Assembly (NCBI GenBank): GCA_016926495.1
Contig: JAFGOL010000235.1
Span: forward strand, 1-6,130
Direction: 5' to 3'
DNA from: Oligoflexia bacterium
GTDB lineage: Bacteria; Bdellovibrionota; JAFGOL01
Length of the DNA: 6,130 nucleotides
This document shows, one piece after another, positions 1 to 5,649 of the stretch. The position numbers and the translations under genes were made by a program. Numbering within the stretch: the first letter of the stretch is position 1; every line of letters begins with the position of its first letter. The notes beneath the pieces were generated by a model. The model saw only the letters and a program-made list of their open reading frames with translations, was not told where the DNA came from and searched no databases.

Positions 1-51
1 ATATAAGTAGTTAGAAAAATTTAATACAACCTCAATTTTGTATTTGACATA

Positions 52-79
52 TTGAAACTAAACCATGATCTAGTATTAT
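52..79 (+). promoter_or_regulatory. Predicted sigma70-type promoter of the fumarase operon
   Basis: A -35 box TTGAAA (52-57) and a -10 box TATTAT (74-79), each matching the consensus at 5 of 6 positions, are separated by 16 bases. Transcription would start near base 86, leaving a leader of about 29 bases before the alpha-subunit ATG at 115. The DNA upstream (1-51) is AT-rich and shows no gene. A perfect TTGACA at 44-49 lies nearby, but its only -10-like partner, TAGTAT at 71-76, is 21 bases away, so I prefer the 52-79 pair. This is prediction from sequence only. Confidence 0.55.
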
Positions 80-84
80 TAGAT

Positions 85-102
85 ACTTAAAAAGTTTTAA
101 GT
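85..102. promoter_or_regulatory. Perfect 8-bp inverted repeat at the fumarase transcription start (operator candidate)
   Basis: The arms ACTTAAAA (85-92) and TTTTAAGT (95-102) are exact reverse complements around a 2-base centre (AG). The repeat lies between the predicted -10 box and the ribosome binding site (GAGGAAA, 104-110), and covers roughly the start point to +17. A dimeric regulator bound here would block initiation. The 2-base centre makes it a poor RNA hairpin, so a DNA operator is the likelier reading. Chance occurrence in AT-rich DNA cannot be excluded. The regulator is unknown. Confidence 0.4.
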
Positions 103-114
103 CGAGGAAACAGC

Positions 115-963
115 ATGAAAAAAAGAATTATAGACGACAAACAAATTTTTGAAAATGTCCGCGACCTGATGATTAAAGCATACAAGTCAGTACCGGCGGA
201 TGTTTCAGAGCATATACGACGCTGTTTTAAAAAATGCGATTCCACCGACGAAAAAAATATATTAGCGTCCATAGTATCCAACATGGAAATAGCGGAAAAC
301 GAAAATATATCACTTTGCCAGGACACGGGGCTCTCCGTTTTTTTTATAGAGAAGGGCAACGTGGAGATCAAGGGCGGCACAAACATAGTAAAAATAATCA
401 ACGACGCCGTATCATACGTATGTTCAAACAGCAATTTCAGGCCTTCCGTCATAGACGACCCTATATTCGGTAAAAACACGGGCGACAACACCCCGGCAAT
501 TATTCATATCGAAGAGACCGGCTCGGAAAATCTCGTAATTTACTACCTTGCCAAAGGCGGCGGAAGCGAAAACGCGGGGGGCGTTAAAATGCTGAATCCC
601 GTCGAGGGCATACAGGGAATAAAAAATTTCGTAACTGATCTCGTAAAATCAAAAGGCGCCAACGCCTGCCCGCCCCTTATTGTGGGCATAGGGATCGGCG
701 GGACCATGGATTCATGTGCCGTGGCCTCAAAAAAAGCCCTGTTCAGGGAGATAGGGCAAAGAAACGAAAACAGGCTTTACGCCGAAGCGGAGGAACAAAT
801 CAAGGACGAATTAAACAGACTGGGAATAGGCCCCATGGGACTGGGCGGAAAAAATACGGTCATGGATGTTTTTATAGAAACACGCCCAAGGCACATCGCG
901 TCCCTTCCGGTCGCGGTTAACCTGCTGTGCCATTCAGTAAGAAAAGGAAGGGTAATATTATGA
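115..963 (+). CDS. Class I (Fe-S) fumarate hydratase, alpha subunit
   Basis: This gene encodes a 282-residue protein of the FumA N-terminal/TtdA family, the catalytic iron-sulfur subunit of a two-part, oxygen-sensitive hydro-lyase that interconverts fumarate and L-malate in the cytoplasm. Family hallmarks are visible: LCQDTG near 67-72, FGKNTGDNTP (118-127), AKGGGSENAGG (146-156), ACPPLIVGIGIGGTMD (184-199), and a C-terminal SLPVAVNLLCHS (263-274). Cys68, Cys185 and Cys272 match the three expected [4Fe-4S] ligands, which leave one iron open for substrate. The length is normal for a split alpha subunit. The ATG at 115 follows GAGGAAA (104-110) at good spacing. The stop overlaps the beta-subunit start (ATGA), indicating translational coupling and stoichiometric synthesis. 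L(+)-tartrate dehydratase (TtdA) is a close relative that sequence alone does not fully exclude. Fumarase is likelier, because no tartrate transporter or regulator is adjacent. Confidence 0.93.
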   Translation: MKKRIIDDKQIFENVRDLMIKAYKSVPADVSEHIRRCFKKCDSTDEKNILASIVSNMEIAENENISLCQDTGLSVFFIEKGNVEIKGGTNIVKIINDAVSYVCSNSNFRPSVIDDPIFGKNTGDNTPAIIHIEETGSENLVIYYLAKGGGSENAGGVKMLNPVEGIQGIKNFVTDLVKSKGANACPPLIVGIGIGGTMDSCAVASKKALFREIGQRNENRLYAEAEEQIKDELNRLGIGPMGLGGKNTVMDVFIETRPRHIASLPVAVNLLCHSVRKGRVIL

Positions 964-1475
964 TCTTCAATCCACAAATAAAGATCAGTGAGCATAATCC
1001 AGGCGAAATTAAGACACTGAAAGCCGGGACATGGATAAATTTTTCCGGGATATTAACAACCATGCGTGATTCAACTCACATGGAGTTGATGAAACGCATC
1101 GATAAGGGCGAGCCTCTTCCGGTTTCACTGGAAAACAGGATCATTCTTTACGCGGCACCGGTTTCAGGTGAAAAAACAATTATAGGGCCCACGACAAGCA
1201 TAAGGATGGACCAATACCTTGAGTTCCTTTTCAGGCGGGGAGTAATCGCAACTATCGGAAAGGGCAAACGAAGTCCCGAAGCCGTAAAGTTGATCAGGGA
1301 ATACAAAAGTCCGTATTTTATACTTTTATCAGGAGTATCCGCGTTCCTTTCCGGGTTCTTCTCAAAAGAGAAAATAATAGCTTTTCCGGAGCTTGGCCCC
1401 GAGGCCATGCGCGAATACAGGGTTGAAAACCTGCCCTTGATGACAGGCATTGATTCGGAAGGGACGACTATCTAA
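960..1475 (+). CDS. Class I fumarate hydratase, beta subunit
   Basis: This gene encodes a 171-residue partner of the alpha subunit (FumA C-terminal/TtdB fold), completing the Fe-S fumarase. Visible family motifs are the LKAG-FSG opening (20-30), MRDSTH (35-40, the conserved R-D-x-x-H), GPTTSIRMD (76-84, substrate carboxylate binding in the family), IGKG (99-102), ELGPEAM (144-150) and the closing GIDSEG (163-168). The ATG at 960 overlaps the alpha stop by 4 bases and is preceded by GGAAGGG (946-952). An in-frame ATG at 927 would add 11 residues lying inside the alpha gene and unlike the family, so I reject it. The usual small-residue loop after the strand at 119-123 reads SGVSAFLSG rather than the more common Gly-Gly-rich form, a mild divergence. 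The gene ends head-on with the minus-strand gene, overlapping it by 4 bases. Confidence 0.92.
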   Translation: MIFNPQIKISEHNPGEIKTLKAGTWINFSGILTTMRDSTHMELMKRIDKGEPLPVSLENRIILYAAPVSGEKTIIGPTTSIRMDQYLEFLFRRGVIATIGKGKRSPEAVKLIREYKSPYFILLSGVSAFLSGFFSKEKIIAFPELGPEAMREYRVENLPLMTGIDSEGTTI

Positions 1476-1487
1476 CGATAATCGTCC
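1462..1487. repeat. Imperfect dyad over the overlapping convergent stop codons
   Basis: GGACGA (1462-1467) pairs with TCGTCC (1482-1487). After one C/A mismatch, TAT (1469-1471) pairs with ATA (1478-1480), leaving a 6-base loop CTAACG (1472-1477). Both stop codons lie in the loop: TAA of the fumarase beta gene (1473-1475) and, on the other strand, TAG (1474-1472). The structure could form in both transcripts. No T-run follows on either side, so it is not a standard intrinsic terminator. It may act as a 3'-end stabiliser or a weak bidirectional pause site, or be chance. Confidence 0.35.
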
Positions 1488-2122
1488 TCATCATCCATAT
1501 CTTCATCATCCGTGAAAGAGTCGTCGTCTCCAAATTCATCAATCTCATCATCAACCCAGCCCTTGTCATCCTCTATCGTATAATCCGAATACAAATCGTC
1601 TTCGTCATGCTTTTTACCGTTGACAAAACCGTCCACTTCTTCTTCGTCTTCATCGCTGAAATCATAATTATCGTCTTCGATTTCATCATCAAGGAGGCTG
1701 GTTTCACCTTCGGCTGCGCGATTCTCCACAAAGTCATCGATGGTTGGTATTGAATCGTCATATTCTATCTTTACGCCGGGCGTGCCAAGAATGTCCTTTG
1801 TAACCTGATCGGTTCCAGCGGAGTCCCTGGCAACCTGCTCTTTTTTCTGTTTTTTAGGGGGGGGTGCTTTTTTCACGGTTTTTTTCACGGGTTTCCTGAC
1901 AGATTCGGTCTTGGCCTGTTTCTTAACGGCTGCCTTTTTTACTCCCGCTTTTTTAACAGTTTTCTTTTGAGTTTTTTCAACGGCCTTTTTTGCAGGTTTC
2001 GCCTTTTTGGGTGCCTGTTTGCCTTTTGCCTTTACGGGCTTTTGGGGCGGTGTTTTTTTCTTTGCACTTTTTTTAGCAACAGTTTTCTTTTTAACTGTCT
2101 TTTGTTTTGCAGAAGCTGACAT
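1472..2122 (-). CDS. Unrecognised protein with a Lys-rich basic half and an Asp/Glu-rich acidic half
   Basis: I do not recognise a family. The predicted 216-residue protein has no signal peptide or membrane segment. Residues 1-95 hold 38 Lys and 1 Arg against 3 Glu, with Ala, Val, Thr and Pro between, in repeats such as KKTVKK and VKKAAVKK. This resembles the disordered Lys/Ala-rich tails of histone H1-like bacterial proteins. Residues 96-120 form a more ordinary linker (LGTPGVKIE at 112-120). Residues 121-216 hold 46 Asp/Glu against 5 Lys/Arg, with scattered aromatics, recalling the acidic tail of the RNA polymerase delta subunit. The basic half should bind nucleic acid and the acidic half could self-neutralise it or bind a basic partner; both are inference. 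It starts 17 bases after the rimO stop with a perfect AGGAGG, so it is the last gene of an asnS-rimO operon. A run of 8 C lies at codons 87-89. The reading frame is well supported by the start context and by the clean charge pattern over its whole length. Confidence 0.8.
   Translation of the reverse strand: MSASAKQKTVKKKTVAKKSAKKKTPPQKPVKAKGKQAPKKAKPAKKAVEKTQKKTVKKAGVKKAAVKKQAKTESVRKPVKKTVKKAPPPKKQKKEQVARDSAGTDQVTKDILGTPGVKIEYDDSIPTIDDFVENRAAEGETSLLDDEIEDDNYDFSDEDEEEVDGFVNGKKHDEDDLYSDYTIEDDKGWVDDEIDEFGDDDSFTDDEDMDDEDDYR
1857..1864 (-). repeat. Homopolymer of 8 C (coding strand) at the basic/acidic boundary
   Basis: On the coding strand the run reads GCA followed by eight C and then TAAAAAA, encoding Ala-Pro-Pro-Pro-Lys-Lys at residues 86-91. 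One extra C, from replication or transcription slippage, would turn the frame into CCC CCC CCC TAA. That stops the protein after residue 89 and removes the whole acidic half. The tract is seen directly; any switching role is inference. Confidence 0.5.
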
Positions 2123-2129
2123 TTTCAAT

Positions 2130-2135
2130 CCTCCT
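2130..2135 (-). promoter_or_regulatory. Shine-Dalgarno AGGAGG that fixes the start of the basic/acidic protein
   Basis: A perfect AGGAGG lies 7 bases before the ATG at 2122 on the minus strand. An in-frame TTG at 2128 would sit only 1 base from this site and is therefore not usable, which decides the start. The site falls in the 17-base gap after the rimO stop. Confidence 0.85.
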
Positions 2136-2139
2136 ATTT

Positions 2140-3462
2140 TTAATCAGCAAGCCGACCAAATAAGTCTATCCCGTTTGTATCCTCAACCGTGACCTTAACA
2201 AAACCGTCCGTTGGATCTCCGGAAAAAGAGACAATGCCGTCAACCGCCGGGGCCTGAAAATAAAACCTGGCATTCCACTTTTCCCCGTCCAGCCTTTCAA
2301 GTAATGCAGGATACGTTTTGCCTATATGGCCGTTATTTATTAAATTTGTAATATCAAATTGAATTCTGTCAAGTTCATTTCTTCTTTCTAATGCAAGTTT
2401 TGCAGGTACCTTTCGTGGCATATTGATTGCATCTGTACCTTCCTGCTCTGAATACGCAAAAACCCCCATCCAGTGAAAATAACCCTGCGATATATAATCA
2501 TGAAGCAATTGATAATCCCTGTCCGTTTCCCCCGGAAACCCGGTCATGACTGTGGTCCTTATTGTAATTCCGTATTTAACCAGTTTATCCACAACAGCCT
2601 TGATCCTTGAAGTACCTGCCTTGCGGTTCATTGCCCTGAGCACGTTGTTACTGATGTGTTGTATGGGCATATCAATATATTTAAGAATTTTTTCCTCATT
2701 ATTTATAATTTTCAAAAGCTCATCATCAATACCCCATGGGTTACAATACATCAGCCTGATCCATTCAGGCGCCGAATTACGGGGTGATTTCAATATCTGC
2801 CTCAAAAGCCTGCTCAAAAAAACAGGGTCAGCGGTTAAATCCTGAGCTATAAACACGAATTCTTTTATGCCCCGGTTAACCTGACGTTTGACCTCATTAA
2901 TTATTGCTTCCGTTGATCTGTACTTTAAATTACCTCTTATAGAAGGAATAACGCAGTATGAACACCTGTTGTTGCAACCTTCGGATATTTTTAAATAAGC
3001 CGAATACCTGCCTGTTTCCGGGATATACCCGTTGCTGTAAAGTATATCGTAATCGCAGGGTTCTTCCACAAGGCCGGGAGCGGATACATAAGAAGCTCTC
3101 TTACCGTCATCCAGAAATCTTACGTATATATCCTTAATCTTGTTAAAAACGCTTGTACCGATAAACACGTCGACTTCAGGAAGCTCCTTCATCAATTCGT
3201 TCGCATAATGCTGCGACAGGCAACCCATTACAAACATGGGTTTGTCCGGACGGTTTTCCTTATATGATGAAAGCCTGATAATTTCGGAAACGCTCTCCTC
3301 CTTGGCATCATCAATAAAAGCGCATGTATTTACAAGCAGTAAATCGGCTTCACCGGGGTCCTCCGTTATCACAAATCCGCCCGGCAGGAGCAGGGCAAGC
3401 GCAGTCTCGCCGTCTTTCTGGTTCCTGGGACATCCAAGATTTAAAAAAAATATTTTTTTCAT
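2140..3462 (-). CDS. rimO: Ribosomal protein S12 methylthiotransferase RimO
   Basis: This is a 440-residue radical-SAM methylthiotransferase of the RimO/MiaB family, predicted to add a methylthio group to the conserved Asp of ribosomal protein S12. The N-terminal domain carries the three auxiliary-cluster cysteines: LGC (Cys11), NTC (Cys47) and MGC (Cys81). NTCAFIDDAKEES (45-57) is RimO-like. The radical-SAM core has ISEGCNNRCSYCVIP (159-173), with Cys163, Cys167 and Cys170 binding the SAM-cleaving [4Fe-4S] cluster, then MPIQHIS, TGFPGET and GVFAYSEQEGT. A TRAM domain closes the protein, with the RimO-type VDG and late Asp-Leu-Phe-Gly ending. The usual QDttxYG segment reads AQDLTADP, losing the Tyr-Gly. 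The ATG at 3462 lies 7 bases after the asnS stop and has no clear Shine-Dalgarno site, so translation is probably coupled to asnS. MiaB is the alternative but fits the N-terminal motifs and TRAM ending less well. Confidence 0.93.
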   Translation of the reverse strand: MKKIFFLNLGCPRNQKDGETALALLLPGGFVITEDPGEADLLLVNTCAFIDDAKEESVSEIIRLSSYKENRPDKPMFVMGCLSQHYANELMKELPEVDVFIGTSVFNKIKDIYVRFLDDGKRASYVSAPGLVEEPCDYDILYSNGYIPETGRYSAYLKISEGCNNRCSYCVIPSIRGNLKYRSTEAIINEVKRQVNRGIKEFVFIAQDLTADPVFLSRLLRQILKSPRNSAPEWIRLMYCNPWGIDDELLKIINNEEKILKYIDMPIQHISNNVLRAMNRKAGTSRIKAVVDKLVKYGITIRTTVMTGFPGETDRDYQLLHDYISQGYFHWMGVFAYSEQEGTDAINMPRKVPAKLALERRNELDRIQFDITNLINNGHIGKTYPALLERLDGEKWNARFYFQAPAVDGIVSFSGDPTDGFVKVTVEDTNGIDLFGRLAD

Positions 3463-3469
3463 AAATATG

Positions 3470-4762
3470 TCATGGTTTAAGTAGATTCAACATCCTGGGA
3501 AATGCTATCGTTTCACGAAGATGAGGTATCCCGCATATCCATGCAACAGTTCTTTCAATACCAATCCCGAAGCCCGCGTGTGGAACACTGCCGTATTTTC
3601 TCAGATCAAGGTACCAATCATAATCCTTTTCATTCAATCCGTGTTCCTTAATGCTCTGAAGCAGAGCATCATAATTGTCCTCCCTCTGTCCACCTCCCAC
3701 AATTTCGCCGTAACCCTCGGGAGCTATCAAATCACAGCCCTTTACAAATCCCGGATCATCACATTTTTTAAAATAAAACGCCTTTATGTTTTTCGGCATG
3801 TTATATATAAACACCGGCTTTTCGAATTTACCGGCGAGAACGGTTTCATGCCCTCCACCAAAATCCCCGCCCCTGACAAAATCGTCACATTCCTTTTCAA
3901 GGATATCGGCGGCTTCAGAATAAGTAATCCTGGGAAAAGGTTTTTTAATATTTAATAACGTAGATATATCACGCTCAATAACAGCCAGTTCATTTTTACA
4001 TTCGGACACGGCGGTTGAAATAACATATTCCACGAAATCCTCAATAAGTTCCATGTCCATTTCAAGATCATAAAAAGCCATTTCAGGCTCCAGCATCCAG
4101 AACTCGGTAAGATGCCTCCTGGTTTTCGATTTTTCAGCCCTGAAAGTCGGGCCGTAAGTATAGACCTTGCCCAGTGCAAACGCAGTTGCCTCGGCGTAAA
4201 GCTGTCCGCTCTGGGAAAGATAAGCTTTCTCGCCGAAATAATCGCAGGAAAACAACGTTGAAGTGCCCTCACAGGCGCTGGGCGTCAATATGGGGCTTTC
4301 AACGCCGACGAAACCGTTATTGTCCAGGTAATCCTTCATGGCCTTTATAACCCTCGCCCTGATCCGCATTATCGCTGCCTGTTTTTTGGATCGCAGCCAC
4401 AAATGCCTGTTCTCCATCAAAAACGCTGTACCGTGCTCCTTGGGGGATATGGGAAAATCAACGCTTCCGGAAATGATCCTGTATGAAGAAACACCCAGTT
4501 CAACGCCACCGACCGCCCTTTCATCTTTTCTTACAACACCCGTAACTTCGACGGATGTTTCCTGCGTAAGCTTATCAAACTCATCCATGTATTTTTCATC
4601 AATATTTCCCTGTACCAACACACCCTGAAGTAATCCCGTCCCGTCACGCAGGATCATGAACCTGATCTTTTTCCCGCTGGACCTGGTATTGTAAATCCAT
4701 CCCCTGATTGTAACTTCACTGTCTATATAATTTCCGAGCTCCCTGATATAAGCGACCTTCAC
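3470..4762 (-). CDS. asnS: Asparaginyl-tRNA synthetase (class IIb)
   Basis: This 430-residue enzyme charges tRNA-Asn with asparagine using ATP in the cytoplasm. Residues 1-100 form the OB-fold anticodon-binding domain (VTIRGWIYNTRSSGK at 17-31). The catalytic core shows motif 1 (GFVGVESPILTP, 150-161), the AsnRS-type LSQSGQLYAEA (182-192), motif 2 (FRAEKSKTRRHLTEFWMLE, 207-225) and motif 3 (GFGIGIER, 397-404). SGQLYAE and LTEFWMLEPEMAF separate it from AspRS. The last residues, FPRMLNLLKP, lack the second Arg usual in this family's C-terminal FPR...R...P signature. The start is GTG at 4762: AAGGAGG lies 11 bases upstream and no ATG intervenes. The gene leads a three-gene minus-strand run with rimO (7-base gap). 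Its presence implies direct tRNA-Asn aminoacylation, rather than sole reliance on transamidation of Asp-tRNA-Asn. Confidence 0.95.
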   Translation of the reverse strand: MKVAYIRELGNYIDSEVTIRGWIYNTRSSGKKIRFMILRDGTGLLQGVLVQGNIDEKYMDEFDKLTQETSVEVTGVVRKDERAVGGVELGVSSYRIISGSVDFPISPKEHGTAFLMENRHLWLRSKKQAAIMRIRARVIKAMKDYLDNNGFVGVESPILTPSACEGTSTLFSCDYFGEKAYLSQSGQLYAEATAFALGKVYTYGPTFRAEKSKTRRHLTEFWMLEPEMAFYDLEMDMELIEDFVEYVISTAVSECKNELAVIERDISTLLNIKKPFPRITYSEAADILEKECDDFVRGGDFGGGHETVLAGKFEKPVFIYNMPKNIKAFYFKKCDDPGFVKGCDLIAPEGYGEIVGGGQREDNYDALLQSIKEHGLNEKDYDWYLDLRKYGSVPHAGFGIGIERTVAWICGIPHLRETIAFPRMLNLLKP

Positions 4763-4773
4763 AGCGATATAAA

Positions 4774-4779
4774 CCTCCT
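4774..4779 (-). promoter_or_regulatory. Shine-Dalgarno AGGAGG for asnS GTG start
   Basis: AGGAGG on the minus strand lies 11 bases before GTG at 4762, which is slightly long spacing. No ATG, GTG or TTG in frame lies between, so the site supports GTG as the start of asnS. Confidence 0.7.
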
Positions 4780-4790
4780 TTCATCAATAA

Positions 4791-4819
4791 TTGAAAAAAA
4801 CATTATCTTTACTTTTAAT
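4791..4819 (+). promoter_or_regulatory. Predicted sigma70-type promoter of the lgt-sigma factor operon
   Basis: TTGAAA (4791-4796) and TTTAAT (4814-4819) each match the consensus at 5 of 6 positions and are spaced by the optimal 17 bases. Transcription would start near 4826, giving a leader of about 47 bases before the lgt ATG. It sits in the 110-base divergent gap facing asnS. Confidence 0.55.
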
Positions 4820-4846
4820 ATTATCAGTAAGATGGTATATGTTAAA
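4802..4846 (-). promoter_or_regulatory. Weak candidate promoter for the asnS-rimO operon
   Basis: Two GATAAT hexamers on the minus strand (4825-4820 and 4807-4802) each match the -10 consensus at 5 of 6 positions. Neither has a good -35: TTTAAC (4846-4841) is 15 bases before the first, and TTACTG (4830-4825) is 17 bases before the second. Some promoter is expected here because the divergent gene lgt leaves only this gap, but the exact boxes are uncertain. Confidence 0.3.
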
Positions 4847-4872
4847 CTTAAATATTATTAAAGGAGAAACTG

Positions 4873-5649
4873 ATGCTCCCAACCATAATCAGAATCGGTC
4901 CGATTCCAATAAGGGGTTACGGGCTCATGCTTGCCATAGGGTTTATGCTTGCCATGTACCTTGCGCAAAAAAAAGCGTCTAAATTCGGATTTGATCCTGA
5001 AAAGCTGTCAGTGCTGTTCCCTTCAATAATAATATGGGCCGCGATAGGAGCCCGCCTTTTTCATACTTTTATAGAAATGCCCTCTTATTACTTTCATCAT
5101 CCGGTTGACATTTTCAAATTCTGGGACGGCGGAGTAACTTACTACGGGGGACTTATAGGAGGAATCCTTACCACGTATCTCTTCTGCAAAAAGCACAAGG
5201 TATCCATGCTTAAACTGGCGGATTTTTTAATCACTTACGTGGCACTGGGACAAATATTCGGCAGGCTGGGATGTACCCTGGCCGGTTGCTGCCACGGTAT
5301 ACCGTGTGATTTGCCGTGGGCGTATGCCATTACCAATCCGGAAAGCGTAACAAGACCCCTGGGTGTTCCCCTTCATCCCACACAGCTATACCAGGCGACA
5401 TGGAATCTTTTCACATTCATATTATTATACCGTAACGCGGAAAGATCAAAATTCGCCGGAGAAAACTTGCTCCTGTACGGAATTGTTTATCCCATCGGAC
5501 GATCCATTATAGAAATATTCCGGGGCGATTCAGTAAGGGGGTATATCATTGACGGTGTTCTGACAACAAGCCAGGGCATAAGCCTCGTGGTTTTTATTGT
5601 ATGCGTCTCAATATATTTACGGAAGCACTTTAGTAAAAATGAAAACTGA
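4873..5649 (+). CDS. lgt: Phosphatidylglycerol--prolipoprotein diacylglyceryl transferase Lgt
   Basis: This 258-residue integral inner-membrane enzyme moves the diacylglyceryl group of phosphatidylglycerol to the lipobox Cys of prolipoproteins, the first step of lipoprotein maturation. Several hydrophobic segments are visible, for example around 16-31, 46-61, 94-104, 114-129, 173-186 and 236-248. The signature GRLGCTLAGCCHG (130-142) has the invariant Arg131. PLHPTQLYQ (166-174) and the C-terminal GRSIIEIFRGD (209-219) are also family hallmarks. The E. coli essential His103 (in FHGGLIG) aligns with Tyr91 of TYYGGLIGG. Cys134, Cys139, Cys140 and Cys145 make the signature loop unusually Cys-rich. 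Both traits fit a known-looking subtype as far as I recall, not a broken gene. AAGGAG (4861-4866) lies 6 bases before the ATG. The end overlaps the next gene by 11 bases. Confidence 0.95.
   Translation: MLPTIIRIGPIPIRGYGLMLAIGFMLAMYLAQKKASKFGFDPEKLSVLFPSIIIWAAIGARLFHTFIEMPSYYFHHPVDIFKFWDGGVTYYGGLIGGILTTYLFCKKHKVSMLKLADFLITYVALGQIFGRLGCTLAGCCHGIPCDLPWAYAITNPESVTRPLGVPLHPTQLYQATWNLFTFILLYRNAERSKFAGENLLLYGIVYPIGRSIIEIFRGDSVRGYIIDGVLTTSQGISLVVFIVCVSIYLRKHFSKNEN

Noticed and set aside
44..76. TTGACA (44-49) as the -35 of the fumarase promoter
   Set aside because: The perfect hexamer has no -10 at 16-18 bases; its nearest partner, TAGTAT, is 21 bases away. TTGAAA/TATTAT at 52-79 is better balanced.
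87..491. Minus-strand open frame of 134 codons
   Set aside because: It lies entirely opposite the well-supported fumarase alpha gene and its promoter, has no family motifs and no ribosome binding site.
927..959. Upstream in-frame ATG extending the fumarase beta subunit by 11 residues
   Set aside because: The extra residues are encoded within the alpha gene and do not fit the family start; the ATG at 960 has GGAAGGG at good spacing and a coupled ATGA overlap.
1148..1450. Minus-strand open frame of 100 codons opposite fumarase beta
   Set aside because: It is a shadow of the conserved beta-subunit gene with no recognisable product.
1840..2110. Repetitive A/T-rich stretch considered as a repeat array or CRISPR
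   Set aside because: The repetition comes from irregular Lys-rich codons (KKTVKK-like); there are no uniform repeats with unique spacers.
1472..2122. Whether the basic and acidic halves are two genes joined by a sequencing frameshift at the C run
   Set aside because: The frame is open and the charge bias is consistent on both sides of the run with an ordinary linker; no start codon with a ribosome binding site precedes the acidic half.
2123..2128. TTG start two codons upstream for the basic/acidic protein
   Set aside because: It would lie 1 base from the AGGAGG; the ATG at 2122 has correct 7-base spacing.
3521..3955. Plus-strand open frame of 144 codons opposite asnS
   Set aside because: It is antisense to conserved AsnRS catalytic motifs 2-3 and shows no motif or start signal of its own.
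4791..4982. Plus-strand 63-codon frame overlapping the start of lgt
   Set aside because: It begins within the predicted lgt promoter -35 box, has no ribosome binding site and overlaps lgt in another frame.
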